Made by a program: the position numbers and the translations under genes. Under the pieces are notes generated by a model. It searched no databases and had not been told where the DNA came from. It worked only from the letters and a program-made list of their open reading frames with translations. 64,000 nucleotides of DNA from Bacteroidota bacterium (lineage in GTDB: Bacteria > Bacteroidota > Bacteroidia > Chitinophagales > Chitinophagaceae): contig JAFDXF010000094.1 of the NCBI GenBank assembly GCA_018268055.1, forward strand, positions 16,694 through 80,693, in the 5' to 3' direction. Positions 1 through 8,452 of this stretch are shown here, in pieces (the first letter of the stretch is position 1; each line of letters opens with the position of its first letter).

Positions 1-661
1 TTTCCATATCAATCAAGAGCGAACAGAAATTATTTTGGTATAATATATTTTCCTTTTGCAATTGACATGCACGACCAAAAGCATAAAGTGCATCCATATA
101 ATATTTTTTAAAAAACAATTTTACGCCTTGAATATAATAGCCCTGTGCCTGATCGTTTTTTAGCGCTTTGGCACTGGCTGCAGCAAACTTGTCAATTTCC
201 TGTTGCCCTTTTATTTTGCTTTTGGCATAATCTGTCCATTTGTTGATAATTTCTGAAACGGATTCTTTACTAATTTGTTTGTTGGCTGCCACAGTTCCTT
301 CTTTTTGCCAGGTAGAAGAACCTTGTTTGTTTTTTAACATTTGAAAAGGAAGAATCAAAGTTCCTTCTGTCAATGAATAAGCACCACTTTGTTTGCCTTG
401 TTCCATTTCTTTGAAAGAAATAGTGATATTGTCGCCGGAAATTTTATAAGTGCCATTGTCTGTAACAGTATTACCGGGCATCACCGCTTTTAGCGAAAAA
501 GTTCCGTTTGTATTAAACGACATACTTATTACTGCATTGGATTTTGCCATTTGGCCATCGCCATCTTTTGTAAAAATGTATTTGCCTGATAAATTGGTTT
601 GTGCACACAGTATTTGTGATATCAGTAAAGAAATGAAAAAAGAAATGAATGTTTTTCGCAT
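1..661 (-). CDS. Secreted protein with TPR-like C-terminal part, 3' end outside window
   Basis: Open from the ATG at 659-661 to the window edge without a stop (220 codons), so the C-terminus is missing. The N-terminus is a clear signal peptide ending LLISQILCAQ. Residues about 22-125 form a polar beta-rich stretch reminiscent of lipocalin-like domains (alternating GKY, GTF, GTY, GTL strands). After a Lys/Ala-rich helix, the last ~45 visible residues (YYIQGVKLF, YMDALYAFGRACQL) look like the first helices of a tetratricopeptide repeat. The family was not recognised. It is likely periplasmic or surface-exposed and is divergent from the DUF302 gene. Confidence 0.75.
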   Translation of the reverse strand, partial: MRKTFISFFISLLISQILCAQTNLSGKYIFTKDGDGQMAKSNAVISMSFNTNGTFSLKAVMPGNTVTDNGTYKISGDNITISFKEMEQGKQSGAYSLTEGTLILPFQMLKNKQGSSTWQKEGTVAANKQISKESVSEIINKWTDYAKSKIKGQQEIDKFAAASAKALKNDQAQGYYIQGVKLFFKKYYMDALYAFGRACQLQKENILYQNNFCSLLIDME

Positions 662-909
662 AGTGTTAAGGTTTAAATATTTTGGTTTGATTGTGTAAAT
701 TGATTTTGCACCTAATTTAAACTGCCGTCAATTTCTATTACTGTATAAAACTAAAGCATATCTTCATAAGTTTTATCATTATTTTACATGATTTTTAAGG
801 ATCAATTTTTTTCTTAGATAGGAAGAACGGATTGCCAATGTAACATAAGTGACGAGATTGTGTTAAGATCTTCCCGATTTTTGCTCCATAATTTTATTAA
901 CTCTATTTT

Positions 910-1296
910 ATGAGCTACACATTTTCAAAAACACTGGAAATTGCTTTTGATGAAGCAGTCGTAAAAGTGATAGATGAACTAAAGAAAGAAGGCTTTGGGG
1001 TACTTACAGAAATTGATATGAAAGAGACTTTGAAAAAGAAGTTGGATGTTGATTTTAGAAAGTATAAGATTTTAGGTGCTTGTAATCCGACATTTGCTTA
1101 TGAAGCACTCAAAAGTGAAGGTGAAATTGGTACAATGCTTCCTTGCAATGTAATTGTTCAAGAAAACGAAAATGGAAAAGTAATGGTTAGTGCAGTGGAT
1201 CCGGTTGCTTCTATGATGGCAGTCAACAATGCTTCTTTGGAAACATTAGCTACTAAAGTTCAAGCAAAGTTGAAAAACGTAATTGAACATTTATAA
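910..1296 (+). CDS. DUF302 family protein
   Basis: A 128-residue cytoplasmic protein with no signal peptide. It matches the DUF302 pattern: an N-terminal beta-strand, a helix rich in DEAVVKVIDELKKEGFGVL, then the ILGACNPTFAYEAL segment and MLPCNVIVQE, covering the whole protein. The biochemical function of DUF302 is unsettled. The gene stands alone, divergent from the secreted protein at the window start, and is followed by a hairpin shared with the convergent NamZ gene. The call is firm at family level only. Confidence 0.85.
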   Translation: MSYTFSKTLEIAFDEAVVKVIDELKKEGFGVLTEIDMKETLKKKLDVDFRKYKILGACNPTFAYEALKSEGEIGTMLPCNVIVQENENGKVMVSAVDPVASMMAVNNASLETLATKVQAKLKNVIEHL

Positions 1297-1320
1297 GATT
1301 TTTGATTGATAAAATAAGGA

Positions 1321-1346
1321 GAGGCTAACCTGAACAGATTAGCCTC
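1321..1346. terminator. Bidirectional hairpin between convergent DUF302 and NamZ genes
   Basis: A perfect 8-bp stem (GAGGCTAA at 1321-1328, TTAGCCTC at 1339-1346) encloses a 10-nt loop. It lies 25 nt after the DUF302 stop and 37 nt past the NamZ stop. Neither flank has a clean U-tract (CTAAAAAA on plus, TCCTTATTTTA on minus), so strength is uncertain. Confidence 0.55.
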
Positions 1347-1382
1347 TAAAAAATTTATGTGTTCAATTTTTACAAATTAGAA

Positions 1383-2624
1383 TTATTCAAAATCTTCATA
1401 AAGCAAATATTTCTTTCTTTTTGCTTTATACTCACTCAATGCCGGCTCCCAGCTTTTTCTGATTTCAGCTACTGTTTTTCCATCTTTGATTTGCTGCATC
1501 AATAAATCATTTCCTGCAAGCCTGTTGAATGAATTCGTTTTCAAAAAGAAACTGTCTTTATTGGGCATTAGTTTATATGCATCTATTATCCATTGAACTT
1601 GAATTTCGTTATTGACCTCTTTTAAAACTTTATCTGTTGTGCCTCCAAAATTCCAGCCATAGCAAGTCTTTCCATATTGTTTGGAACTCTTTGCACCTTC
1701 GTTTGGTTTCGGTTTGAAGGAAAACATTTTCTTTGGCAAATCCGGATGGCCGATATATACAAAAGGTTTGTCAGTGCCTCTGCCTTCACTAAAACTTGTG
1801 CCTTCAAAAAGGCAAGTAGTAGGATAGAGGTAAACTGCCTGAATGTCTTTCAGATTTGGAGAAGGTCTTACCGGTAAAATATATTTGCTTTTATGTGTAT
1901 AGTTTTCATTTTTAATGACCATAAAATGAAATGGAGTATCAGCGGAGGGTTTTGTTTGTAAATTATATGCATACGCTGCGTTGGCTTTTTCACTTAACCA
2001 TTTTTCGCCCAATAGCATCATCGCATATTCGCCCATAGTTAATCCATAAACAATTGGAATAGGCTGTTTGCCAACACCACTTTTAAATTTTAAATCCAAT
2101 ACAGGGCCATCTACATAAAAGCCGTTTGGATTTGGTCGGTCTAACAACAGAAGCGGTTTATGAAATTCTAATGCCGATTCCAAAAACTCTTGCATAGAAT
2201 TGATGTATGTATAAAAGCGACAACCTACATCCTGCAAATCAAAAATTAAAATATCGACATCTTTTAAATCTTCGGCTGTCGGATATTTCTTAGCACCATA
2301 TAATGAAACAACTTTGATTCCTGTTTTCTCATCGACTGAGTTACCTACTTTTTCACCTGCGTCGGCAGTACCGCGAAAACCATGTTCGGGTCCGAAAATT
2401 ACGTTTATCTGAATGCCCAGCTTGCGTAGCGTGTCGACGAGGTGTGTATTCCCTACCACCGAAGTTTGGTTGGCAAAAATGCCTACTCTTTTTCCTTTGA
2501 TTAATGGGAGGTAAGTATCCAGCCTTTCAGCACCTGGTTTTATCAAAGATTTTGTGGATTGTGCCACAACAAAAAAACTTGTGCCGATAAAACTGAATAA
2601 CAAAAGAGTTATTGCTTTTCTCAT
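1383..2624 (-). CDS. namZ: Exo-beta-N-acetylmuramidase NamZ-like (DUF1343, GH171)
   Basis: A 413-residue secreted protein with a signal peptide (residues 1-22, ending VVAQ). The full-length DUF1343 fold is recognisable: GKRVGIFANQTS near residue 44, the FGPEHGFRG motif near 78, DILIFDLQDVGCRFYTY near 125, LLDRPNPNG near 160 and FEGTSFSEGRGT near 275. The family releases terminal N-acetylmuramic acid from peptidoglycan fragments (characterised as NamZ in Bacillus and studied in Tannerella), suggesting cell-wall turnover or MurNAc salvage in the periplasm. No other MurNAc-salvage gene (MurQ, MurK) is adjacent. It is a single gene convergent with DUF302. Confidence 0.88.
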   Translation of the reverse strand: MRKAITLLLFSFIGTSFFVVAQSTKSLIKPGAERLDTYLPLIKGKRVGIFANQTSVVGNTHLVDTLRKLGIQINVIFGPEHGFRGTADAGEKVGNSVDEKTGIKVVSLYGAKKYPTAEDLKDVDILIFDLQDVGCRFYTYINSMQEFLESALEFHKPLLLLDRPNPNGFYVDGPVLDLKFKSGVGKQPIPIVYGLTMGEYAMMLLGEKWLSEKANAAYAYNLQTKPSADTPFHFMVIKNENYTHKSKYILPVRPSPNLKDIQAVYLYPTTCLFEGTSFSEGRGTDKPFVYIGHPDLPKKMFSFKPKPNEGAKSSKQYGKTCYGWNFGGTTDKVLKEVNNEIQVQWIIDAYKLMPNKDSFFLKTNSFNRLAGNDLLMQQIKDGKTVAEIRKSWEPALSEYKAKRKKYLLYEDFE

Positions 2625-2760
2625 ATCTATTTTAGTTTAGAAATTTTACAGAATATCAAATATCAGCAAATAAACATTAAGACATCAAATATTATTAATA
2701 TGGTTGCTTTGCTGAAATAAAGTTACCTTGCAGCTCTTTTTAAAAATTAAATTTAAAATA

Positions 2761-3216
2761 ATGGCACAGGTAAAAAGTGGTGATAAAGTAAAGGTTCATT
2801 ATCACGGTAAGTTGGTAACAGGCGAAACTTTTGATAGCTCTGAAGGTAGAGATCCATTAGAGTTTGAAGTAGGTAGCGGAATGGTTATTAAAGGATTTGA
2901 TGATGGTGTAACAGGAATGACTACCGGCGAAAAGAAAACGATTCATATCCCCGTAGATGAAGCTTATGGACCTCGTAGTGTAGAAATGATTTTTGATATT
3001 CCCAAAGAAAATTTTCCTCCTGATATGGAATTAGAAGCAGGAATGCCTTTGATGATGAATGATCAGCAAGGACATCAACTTCCGGTGAATGTAGTTGAGA
3101 TTAAAGAAAATTCTGTAGTGCTGGATGCGAATCATCCTTTGGCAGGACAAGATCTTATTTTTGACCTTGAATTAGTGGAAATCGTTGGCGGTGGTTCAAA
3201 AATTATTCTACCTTAA
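2761..3216 (+). CDS. FKBP-type peptidyl-prolyl cis-trans isomerase, SlyD-like
   Basis: 151 residues from the ATG at 2761. An upstream in-frame start exists at 2728 but adds only non-conserved residues, and ATGGCACAGG is the natural family start. The FKBP core (VKVHYHGKL, FDSSEGRDPLEF, VIKGFDDGVTGM) is split by an insert-in-flap region (EAYGPR to MPLMMNDQQG), which is the SlyD architecture of isomerase plus chaperone module. It lacks the His/Cys-rich metal-binding tail of E. coli SlyD and ends in GGGSKIILP. It is probably a cytoplasmic folding helper. An imperfect -7 element (TTACCTTG, 2723-2730) lies upstream. Confidence 0.85.
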   Translation: MAQVKSGDKVKVHYHGKLVTGETFDSSEGRDPLEFEVGSGMVIKGFDDGVTGMTTGEKKTIHIPVDEAYGPRSVEMIFDIPKENFPPDMELEAGMPLMMNDQQGHQLPVNVVEIKENSVVLDANHPLAGQDLIFDLELVEIVGGGSKIILP

Positions 3217-3307
3217 TTGGTCTTAAAAAAAATGGAAAAGGTTTGTAGTCAAATTGATTGCAGGCCTTTTGTTTTTTAATATTTTCGTGAGCTAAAAATT
3301 TTACTTT

Positions 3308-4555
3308 ATGTTTTCAAATTATAAATTCACCGCAGCAGAGCGTTTTATGCGGTATGTGCAGATAGACACACAAAGTGATCCGCAATCTGATAAACATCCC
3401 ACAACTGAAAAGCAAAAAGATTTAGGAAAAGTTTTGGCAGAAGAGTTACTGCAAATTGGATTAAAAGATGCTCATTTAGACGAGTGGGGATATGTGTATG
3501 CCACCATTCCAAGTAATGTAAGTAAAGAGGTACCGGTTATTTGCTTTTGTGCACACGTTGATACAGCACCGGATTGCAGCGGTACGGGCATAAAGCCAAT
3601 TCTGCATAAAAATTATCAAGGGCAAGATATTGTTTTACCCGATGATACTACACAAGTTATTCGGATGAATGAATATCCTTATTTAAAAACGCAAATGGGT
3701 AATGATATCATCACTGCTTCCGGCACTACTTTATTGGGGAGTGATGATAAAGCAGGTGTGGCTGAGATAATGGACTTAGCTAATTACTTAATGAGCCATC
3801 CTGAAGTAAAGCATGGAACAATAAGAATACTTTTTACACCCGATGAAGAAGTAGGAAAAGGAGTGGATAAAGTTGATATGAAAAAATTAGGGGCCGATTT
3901 TGGTTACACATTAGACAGTGGAGATGCAGGTGCATTAGAAGATGAAACTTTTAGTGCAGATGCAGTGCGAGTAACGATAAACGGAGTGATTGCACATCCC
4001 GGATATGCAAAAGATAAATTGATCAATGCAATGAAAATTGCAGGCGATATTTTGGCCGCTTTACCCAAAGACAAACTTTCTCCTGAAACAACAAGTGGAA
4101 AAGAAGGCTTTGTACACCCGGTACGTGTAGAAGGTATTGCAGAAAAATGCACCATCGATTTTATCATTCGTGATTTTGAAACTTCCGGCCTTGCAAAAAA
4201 AGAAGATTTTTTAAGAACATTAATAGAAGAAGTAATGCGAGCAAATCCAAAGGCTTCTTTTGAATTTAAAGTATCAGAGCAATATCGGAACATGAAAGAA
4301 GTTCTGGATAAACATCCACAAATAATTGCTTATGCGAAAGAAGCCATTCAAAGAGCAGGCTTGGCTGTAAAGATGGAAAGTATCAGAGGTGGTACGGATG
4401 GTAGTCGTTTATCATTTATGGGTTTGCCTTGTCCTAACTTATTTGCCGGAGAGCAAGCAATACATTCTAAATTGGAACATATCAGCGTACAGGATATGAA
4501 TAAAGCCGTAGAAACGATGGTTTATATTGCACAGGTTTGGTATGAGAAAAGTTAG
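3308..4555 (+). CDS. pepT: Peptidase T (tripeptide aminopeptidase, M20B)
   Basis: 415 residues, close to the ~408 of E. coli PepT. It removes N-terminal residues from tripeptides in the cytoplasm using two zinc ions. The metal and catalytic motifs are in order: HVDTAPD (His83, Asp85), GSDDKAGVAEI (bridging Asp), PDEEVGKG (catalytic Glu pair), YTLDSGDAG (Asp) and the terminal HSKLEHIS (His). The dimerisation domain sits between residues about 205 and 320. No signal peptide is present. The SPFH gene follows 35 nt downstream and may be cotranscribed. Confidence 0.95.
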   Translation: MFSNYKFTAAERFMRYVQIDTQSDPQSDKHPTTEKQKDLGKVLAEELLQIGLKDAHLDEWGYVYATIPSNVSKEVPVICFCAHVDTAPDCSGTGIKPILHKNYQGQDIVLPDDTTQVIRMNEYPYLKTQMGNDIITASGTTLLGSDDKAGVAEIMDLANYLMSHPEVKHGTIRILFTPDEEVGKGVDKVDMKKLGADFGYTLDSGDAGALEDETFSADAVRVTINGVIAHPGYAKDKLINAMKIAGDILAALPKDKLSPETTSGKEGFVHPVRVEGIAEKCTIDFIIRDFETSGLAKKEDFLRTLIEEVMRANPKASFEFKVSEQYRNMKEVLDKHPQIIAYAKEAIQRAGLAVKMESIRGGTDGSRLSFMGLPCPNLFAGEQAIHSKLEHISVQDMNKAVETMVYIAQVWYEKS

Positions 4556-4590
4556 TCGTAAATTGCGAGCAAACACTAAAACAAAAAACT

Positions 4591-5532
4591 ATGGACTTTG
4601 AACAACTATTAGCAAATTATTGGTGGGTACTTGTAGTACTATTTATTTTCGTAAGCGGTTTGTTTTCGATCAATCAAGGGTACATTGGCGTCATTACTAT
4701 GTTTGGCAAATATCGCCGAGTGTGTGGTCCGGGATTAAATTTTAAATTACCGATTCTGGAATCTGTTTATCGCAAAGTATCTATTCAAAATAGATCGGTA
4801 GAATTGGAATTTCAAGCAGTGACTGCCGATCAGGCCAATGTTTATTTTAAAAGTATGCTACTTTACTCAGTACAGAATTCTGATGAAGAAACAATTAAGT
4901 TAGTAGCTTTTAAATTCTATGCTGATAAAGATCTAATGCAGGCTTTAATCAGAACGATTGAAGGCAATATTCGCTCGTTTGTAGCCACCAAAAAGCAAGC
5001 TGAGATTTTGGGCTTACGCCGTGAGATAGTAGAATATGTAAAATCCGAAATTGATCATACTTTGGCAGGATGGGGTTATCACTTGCAAGACCTGCAAATC
5101 AATGATATCACTTTTGATAAAATGATTCTGGACTCTATGAGTAAAGTAGTGGCTAGTAATAACCTGAAAGCTGCTGCGGAAAATGAAGGTCAAGCATTGT
5201 TGATTACCAAAACAAAATCAGCTGAAGCAGAAGGTAATGCAATCAAAATATCTGCAGAAGCAGAAAAAGAAGCAGCAAGACTTCGTGGGCAGGGTGTAGC
5301 TTTATTCCGTCAAGAAGTAGCAAGAGGTATGACCGAAGCTGCAGAACAAATGAAGCAAGCTAATCTAGATACGAATGTTATTTTATTCAGTATGTGGACA
5401 GAAGCAATTAAAAATTTTGCCGAGTTTGGAAAAGGCAATGTTATTTTCTTAGATGGCAGCCCTGATGGTATGGAAGGTACAATGAAACAAATACAGGCAT
5501 TAATGGTGAAGCAGGCCGGCACATCGGAATGA
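4591..5532 (+). CDS. SPFH/band 7 membrane protein (prohibitin/HflK-like)
   Basis: 313 residues with one N-terminal membrane helix (about 11-30, VLVVLFIFVSGLFSI) followed by a PHB/SPFH domain (YIGVITMFGKYRRVCGPGLNF onward) and an Ala/Glu-rich coiled coil (SAEAEGNAIKISAEAEKEAA, about 210-245). Such proteins form membrane-associated rings that organise lipid domains or regulate membrane proteases. The presence of a single gene argues against a paired HflK/HflC complex. It is followed by a strong intrinsic terminator, so it is the last gene of any unit with pepT. Confidence 0.88.
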   Translation: MDFEQLLANYWWVLVVLFIFVSGLFSINQGYIGVITMFGKYRRVCGPGLNFKLPILESVYRKVSIQNRSVELEFQAVTADQANVYFKSMLLYSVQNSDEETIKLVAFKFYADKDLMQALIRTIEGNIRSFVATKKQAEILGLRREIVEYVKSEIDHTLAGWGYHLQDLQINDITFDKMILDSMSKVVASNNLKAAAENEGQALLITKTKSAEAEGNAIKISAEAEKEAARLRGQGVALFRQEVARGMTEAAEQMKQANLDTNVILFSMWTEAIKNFAEFGKGNVIFLDGSPDGMEGTMKQIQALMVKQAGTSE

Positions 5533-5553
5533 TAAACGAATAAATGTTTTGAT

Positions 5554-5598
5554 AAGCGGTATCTTTTTAAAATAATATTAGATACCGCTTTTCATTTT
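5554..5598 (+). terminator. Rho-independent terminator after the SPFH gene
   Basis: An 11-bp perfect stem (AAGCGGTATCT at 5554-5564 with AGATACCGCTT at 5580-5590) is followed by the T-rich run TTCATTTT. It starts 22 nt past the stop codon. Confidence 0.85.
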
Positions 5599-5772
5599 AC
5601 TAAATTTTAAAAAAATAATACTTGTTAAAGAACTCTAAAACTTAGCGGAGATGAAAATTGTGGCATTATTTTTCACGTTTATGTAGCATTAACAATTATT
5701 GACAAATGTTGATAATAAGAAAGTGACCAAATAATATTCAACACCTATTTTTACACCTAAAGCAACAACACT

Positions 5773-6465
5773 ATGATTGATCTTCTACAAATCGCAGACA
5801 CCGCCAACCAGATTGCGAAACACGTATCTGCAGACAGAAATGGCGACGGACACATTAGTTTCGGTGAATTAATATTAGCCGGTGGATGGTTAATGATACC
5901 AATTGGCATCATGTTGATACTGGCTGTTTATTTCTTTGCTGAACGACTTCTTGCTATTAAAGCCGCTTCAAAAATTGATGATAATTTTATGAATATCATC
6001 AGAGATAATATTGTGAGTGGAAATGTATCTGCAGCACGCAGTTTTGCCAAGAATACAAATAATCCCGTAGCAAGAGTGGTGGATAAAGGTATTCAGCGTA
6101 TTGGGAAACCTATTGATAGTATTGAAAAAAGTATGGACAATGTGGCCACACTTGAAATGTATAAATTGGAAAAAAACTTAGGCATCTTATCCATCGTAGC
6201 TAAAGCTGCACCGATTTTTGGATTCGTAGGTACGCTGGTAGGTATGATGCAGTTATTTTCCGGAATCAAAGACTCCGGTTTTGATTTAGGCGATCTCTCC
6301 GGAGGTATTTACACGAAATTGATTACTTCTATTACTGGGTTAATGATTGGTTTAGCAGCATTCTTTGCCTACAACTATCTCAATACTCAAATAGATAAAG
6401 TAGCCAACAAAATAGAAGCAGCATCAGCCGATTTTTTAGACATATTACAAGAACCTACACGCTAA
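5773..6465 (+). CDS. exbB: MotA/TolQ/ExbB proton-channel protein with N-terminal EF-hand loop
   Basis: 230 residues. After a short N-terminal helix, residues 21-32 read DRNGDGHISFGE, a canonical 12-residue EF-hand calcium loop (Asp1, Asn3, Asp5, Ile8, Glu12). Then come a membrane helix (about 35-56), a cytoplasmic helical region, and the ExbB signature helices (LSIVAKAAPIFGFVGTLVGMM about 137-157, and KLITSITGLMIGLAAFFAYNYL about 178-200). With the following ExbD it should use the proton motive force to energise outer-membrane work. No TonB gene is adjacent. The EF-hand is unusual for the family and is discussed in the findings. Confidence 0.9.
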   Translation: MIDLLQIADTANQIAKHVSADRNGDGHISFGELILAGGWLMIPIGIMLILAVYFFAERLLAIKAASKIDDNFMNIIRDNIVSGNVSAARSFAKNTNNPVARVVDKGIQRIGKPIDSIEKSMDNVATLEMYKLEKNLGILSIVAKAAPIFGFVGTLVGMMQLFSGIKDSGFDLGDLSGGIYTKLITSITGLMIGLAAFFAYNYLNTQIDKVANKIEAASADFLDILQEPTR

Positions 6466-6477
6466 AACTATCGATCT

Positions 6478-6879
6478 ATGAAACTTAGAAAAAAACATAA
6501 GCAGGAGGCGGAGATTTTCACCGATACGTTGGTGGATATACTCTTCATCGGTATGATGTTCTTTATGATAGTATCTGCAACCAATACGCTGAAAATGGTT
6601 AAGATGAACAACCCAAGAGCATCTAATGACACAAAAACAAATCAGAAGAATATCTCTGTTTCTGTAGATAAAGATCAAAATTTTTACATCGGTACTACAA
6701 AAGTGGCTAATGCTAATTTTGATTCATTACTCCATTTAGAAATATTAAAGTATAAAAAATTAGTTGATACTCCTTCTGTAATTATAAATGCGGATACTGC
6801 AGCGTATTATGGCGAAGTATTTCGCATCATGCGCATTGCAAAACGTGATACTGCCAAAGTGGTAGCTGTAGTAAAATAA
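6478..6879 (+). CDS. exbD: ExbD/TolR biopolymer transport protein
   Basis: 133 residues: a short basic cytoplasmic tail (KLRKKHKQEAE), one membrane helix (about 18-37), and a periplasmic ExbD domain. The membrane helix carries Asp20 in TLVDILFIGMM, equivalent to the proton-translocating aspartate of ExbD/TolR. The C-terminal part keeps the family ending IINADTAAYYGEVFRIM. It starts 12 nt after exbB, so the two form one transcript and one complex. Confidence 0.9.
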   Translation: MKLRKKHKQEAEIFTDTLVDILFIGMMFFMIVSATNTLKMVKMNNPRASNDTKTNQKNISVSVDKDQNFYIGTTKVANANFDSLLHLEILKYKKLVDTPSVIINADTAAYYGEVFRIMRIAKRDTAKVVAVVK

Positions 6880-6898
6880 ATATTGTTGATTTATTGGT

Positions 6899-6951
6899 AG
6901 AGGCTGTTTTAGAAATTCTTTAAAGAATATCTTTTAAACAGCCTCTTTTTT
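6899..6951 (+). terminator. Terminator of exbBD, overlapping the 3' end of prmC
   Basis: AGAGGCTGTTT (6899-6909) pairs with AAACAGCCTCT (6936-6946), followed by TTTTTT. The right arm and U-tract lie inside the last codons and stop of the convergent prmC gene, so this DNA serves as terminator and coding sequence together. Confidence 0.85.
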
Positions 6952-7800
6952 AATTTCACACCGAACCATTCGGTCTTTTCCTTGCATGTCCTTCTTTATG
7001 ACACAAGTATAATTATACGTTTCAAAAAGTTTTTTAGTAACATCGCCAAGACTTTCATGAATTTCACAATAAATACTGCCTTCCGCCTTTAAATGTGATT
7101 GGCCAAAAAGTGCAATGGCTTTGTAGAATATCAACGGGTCATTGTCTTTTACAAATAGCGCAGTATGTGGTTCAAAATTCAACACGTTTGCGTTTATGGA
7201 GTTTTTATCTTGTTCAGGTACATAAGGCGGATTGCTGACGATAATATCGACTTTTGGTAATTTGTTCCAATCGTTTTGGTCTAAAAAATCTGCTTGAATA
7301 AAATTTATTGCAACATTCATCGTTTGTGCATTACGTTTGGCTACATTCAATGCATCGTTGCTGATATCGGTTGCCCAAACGGTTGCTTTGCGTATTCTTC
7401 TTTTTAAAGTAACCGGAATACAACCACTGCCTGTTCCAATATCCAATACGGTAAGCTCACTCACCGGAAAACGACAATTAGAAACAATCCATTCCACCAA
7501 TTCATCTGTCTCAGGACGTGGTATCAACACATTATTGTCAACATAAAATTTGAATCCGCCAAACCATACTTCATTCAACACATATTGTATGGGCTCGTGT
7601 TGTCGCAATCGGTTAATGATTATTTCTAATTCACTAATTTTTTCTACAGGAAAAGCTTCGGTTTTTGATTTTGCGCTCTCGGTTTTTGATTTACCTGTAA
7701 AATATTCAATAACCATATCTGCAATAATAGCTACTTCATTTTCTTCATAAATATTTTGAAGTTGAGATTGTATGTCTTTTGAAACTTCCAGAATTGTCAT
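6934..7800 (-). CDS. prmC: Peptide chain release factor N5-glutamine methyltransferase
   Basis: 288 residues. PrmC/HemK methylates the glutamine of the GGQ motif of release factors using S-adenosylmethionine. Visible are the N-terminal helical domain (1-80), the PrmC-specific VLIPRPETDELVEW segment (91-104), the SAM motif VLDIGTGSGCIPV (118-130) and the catalytic NPPY tetrapeptide (190-193). A small duplicated KSKTE segment (37-47) is a lineage insert. A perfect -7 box (7805-7812) leaves only four nucleotides before ATG, so a leaderless mRNA is predicted. Confidence 0.95.
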   Translation of the reverse strand: MTILEVSKDIQSQLQNIYEENEVAIIADMVIEYFTGKSKTESAKSKTEAFPVEKISELEIIINRLRQHEPIQYVLNEVWFGGFKFYVDNNVLIPRPETDELVEWIVSNCRFPVSELTVLDIGTGSGCIPVTLKRRIRKATVWATDISNDALNVAKRNAQTMNVAINFIQADFLDQNDWNKLPKVDIIVSNPPYVPEQDKNSINANVLNFEPHTALFVKDNDPLIFYKAIALFGQSHLKAEGSIYCEIHESLGDVTKKLFETYNYTCVIKKDMQGKDRMVRCEIKKEAV

Positions 7801-7804
7801 GCGA

Positions 7805-7812
7805 CAAACTTA
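7805..7812 (-). promoter_or_regulatory. -7 promoter element of prmC (leaderless spacing)
   Basis: TAAGTTTG on the minus strand is a perfect match to the Bacteroidota TAnnTTTG element. It ends four nucleotides before the prmC ATG, placing transcription initiation at or next to the start codon. Confidence 0.75.
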
Positions 7813-7819
7813 AATCATT

Positions 7820-7827
7820 TATTTTTG
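7820..7827 (+). promoter_or_regulatory. -7 promoter element of the yigZ-like gene
   Basis: TATTTTTG matches TAnnTTTG perfectly and ends six nucleotides before the ATG at 7834. It is back to back with the prmC element, with seven nucleotides between them. Confidence 0.65.
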
Positions 7828-7833
7828 AACTAT

Positions 7834-8439
7834 ATGTCTGCCGATTATTTTAAAACAATTGAAACGCCAGCTACAAGTGAATTTAAGGATAGGGGAAGTA
7901 AATTCTTAGCATTTTCATATCCGATAGACAGGGTAGAGGATTTTAAAAAACATTTACAGACTTTAAAGAAAGAGCATCCCAAAGCCAATCATCATTGTTT
8001 TGCTTACAGAATCGGAACAGAAGGCGATGTTTTCAGAGTGAGTGATGATGGTGAGCCTTCAGGCAGTGCAGGAAGACCAATATTGGGACAAATTGATAGT
8101 TTTCAAATTACGAATGTTTTGATTGTTGTGGTGCGTTATTTCGGTGGCACATTGCTTGGAGTGCCCGGGTTGATTCATGCTTATAAAACATCTGCTGCTT
8201 TATCAATACAATCATCTGTAATCATTCAAAAACCTGTTTTAATCAATTATCGGTTGCAATTTGATTATTTGTTGATGAATGATGTGATGCGGCTTGTAAA
8301 GCAACAGAATTGCGAAATAGGCAAACAGGAATTGCTATTGTTTTGCCTTATGGAAATAGGTATTCCTAAAAGTAATTTTGAATTGACTTTACAAAAACTA
8401 AAAGAAATAAGAGGATTGGAATTGGAAGCGATACAATGA
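7834..8439 (+). CDS. YigZ/IMPACT family protein
   Basis: 201 residues from ATG 7834. A TTG at 7825 is in frame, but it overlaps the promoter element, so ATG is preferred. The IMPACT/UPF0029 domain is clear: FKDRGSKFLAFSYPI, HPKANHHCFAYRIG, SDDGEPSGSAGRPILGQI (the hallmark DGEPSGTAG-like motif, about 70-85) and VVVRYFGGTLLGVPGL. A C-terminal DUF1949-like ferredoxin fold follows. Eukaryotic IMPACT regulates translation through GCN1/GCN2; the bacterial role is not settled. It is convergent with hbd, 13 nt apart. Confidence 0.9.
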   Translation: MSADYFKTIETPATSEFKDRGSKFLAFSYPIDRVEDFKKHLQTLKKEHPKANHHCFAYRIGTEGDVFRVSDDGEPSGSAGRPILGQIDSFQITNVLIVVVRYFGGTLLGVPGLIHAYKTSAALSIQSSVIIQKPVLINYRLQFDYLLMNDVMRLVKQQNCEIGKQELLLFCLMEIGIPKSNFELTLQKLKEIRGLELEAIQ

Positions 8440-8452
8440 GAAATTATAAAAT

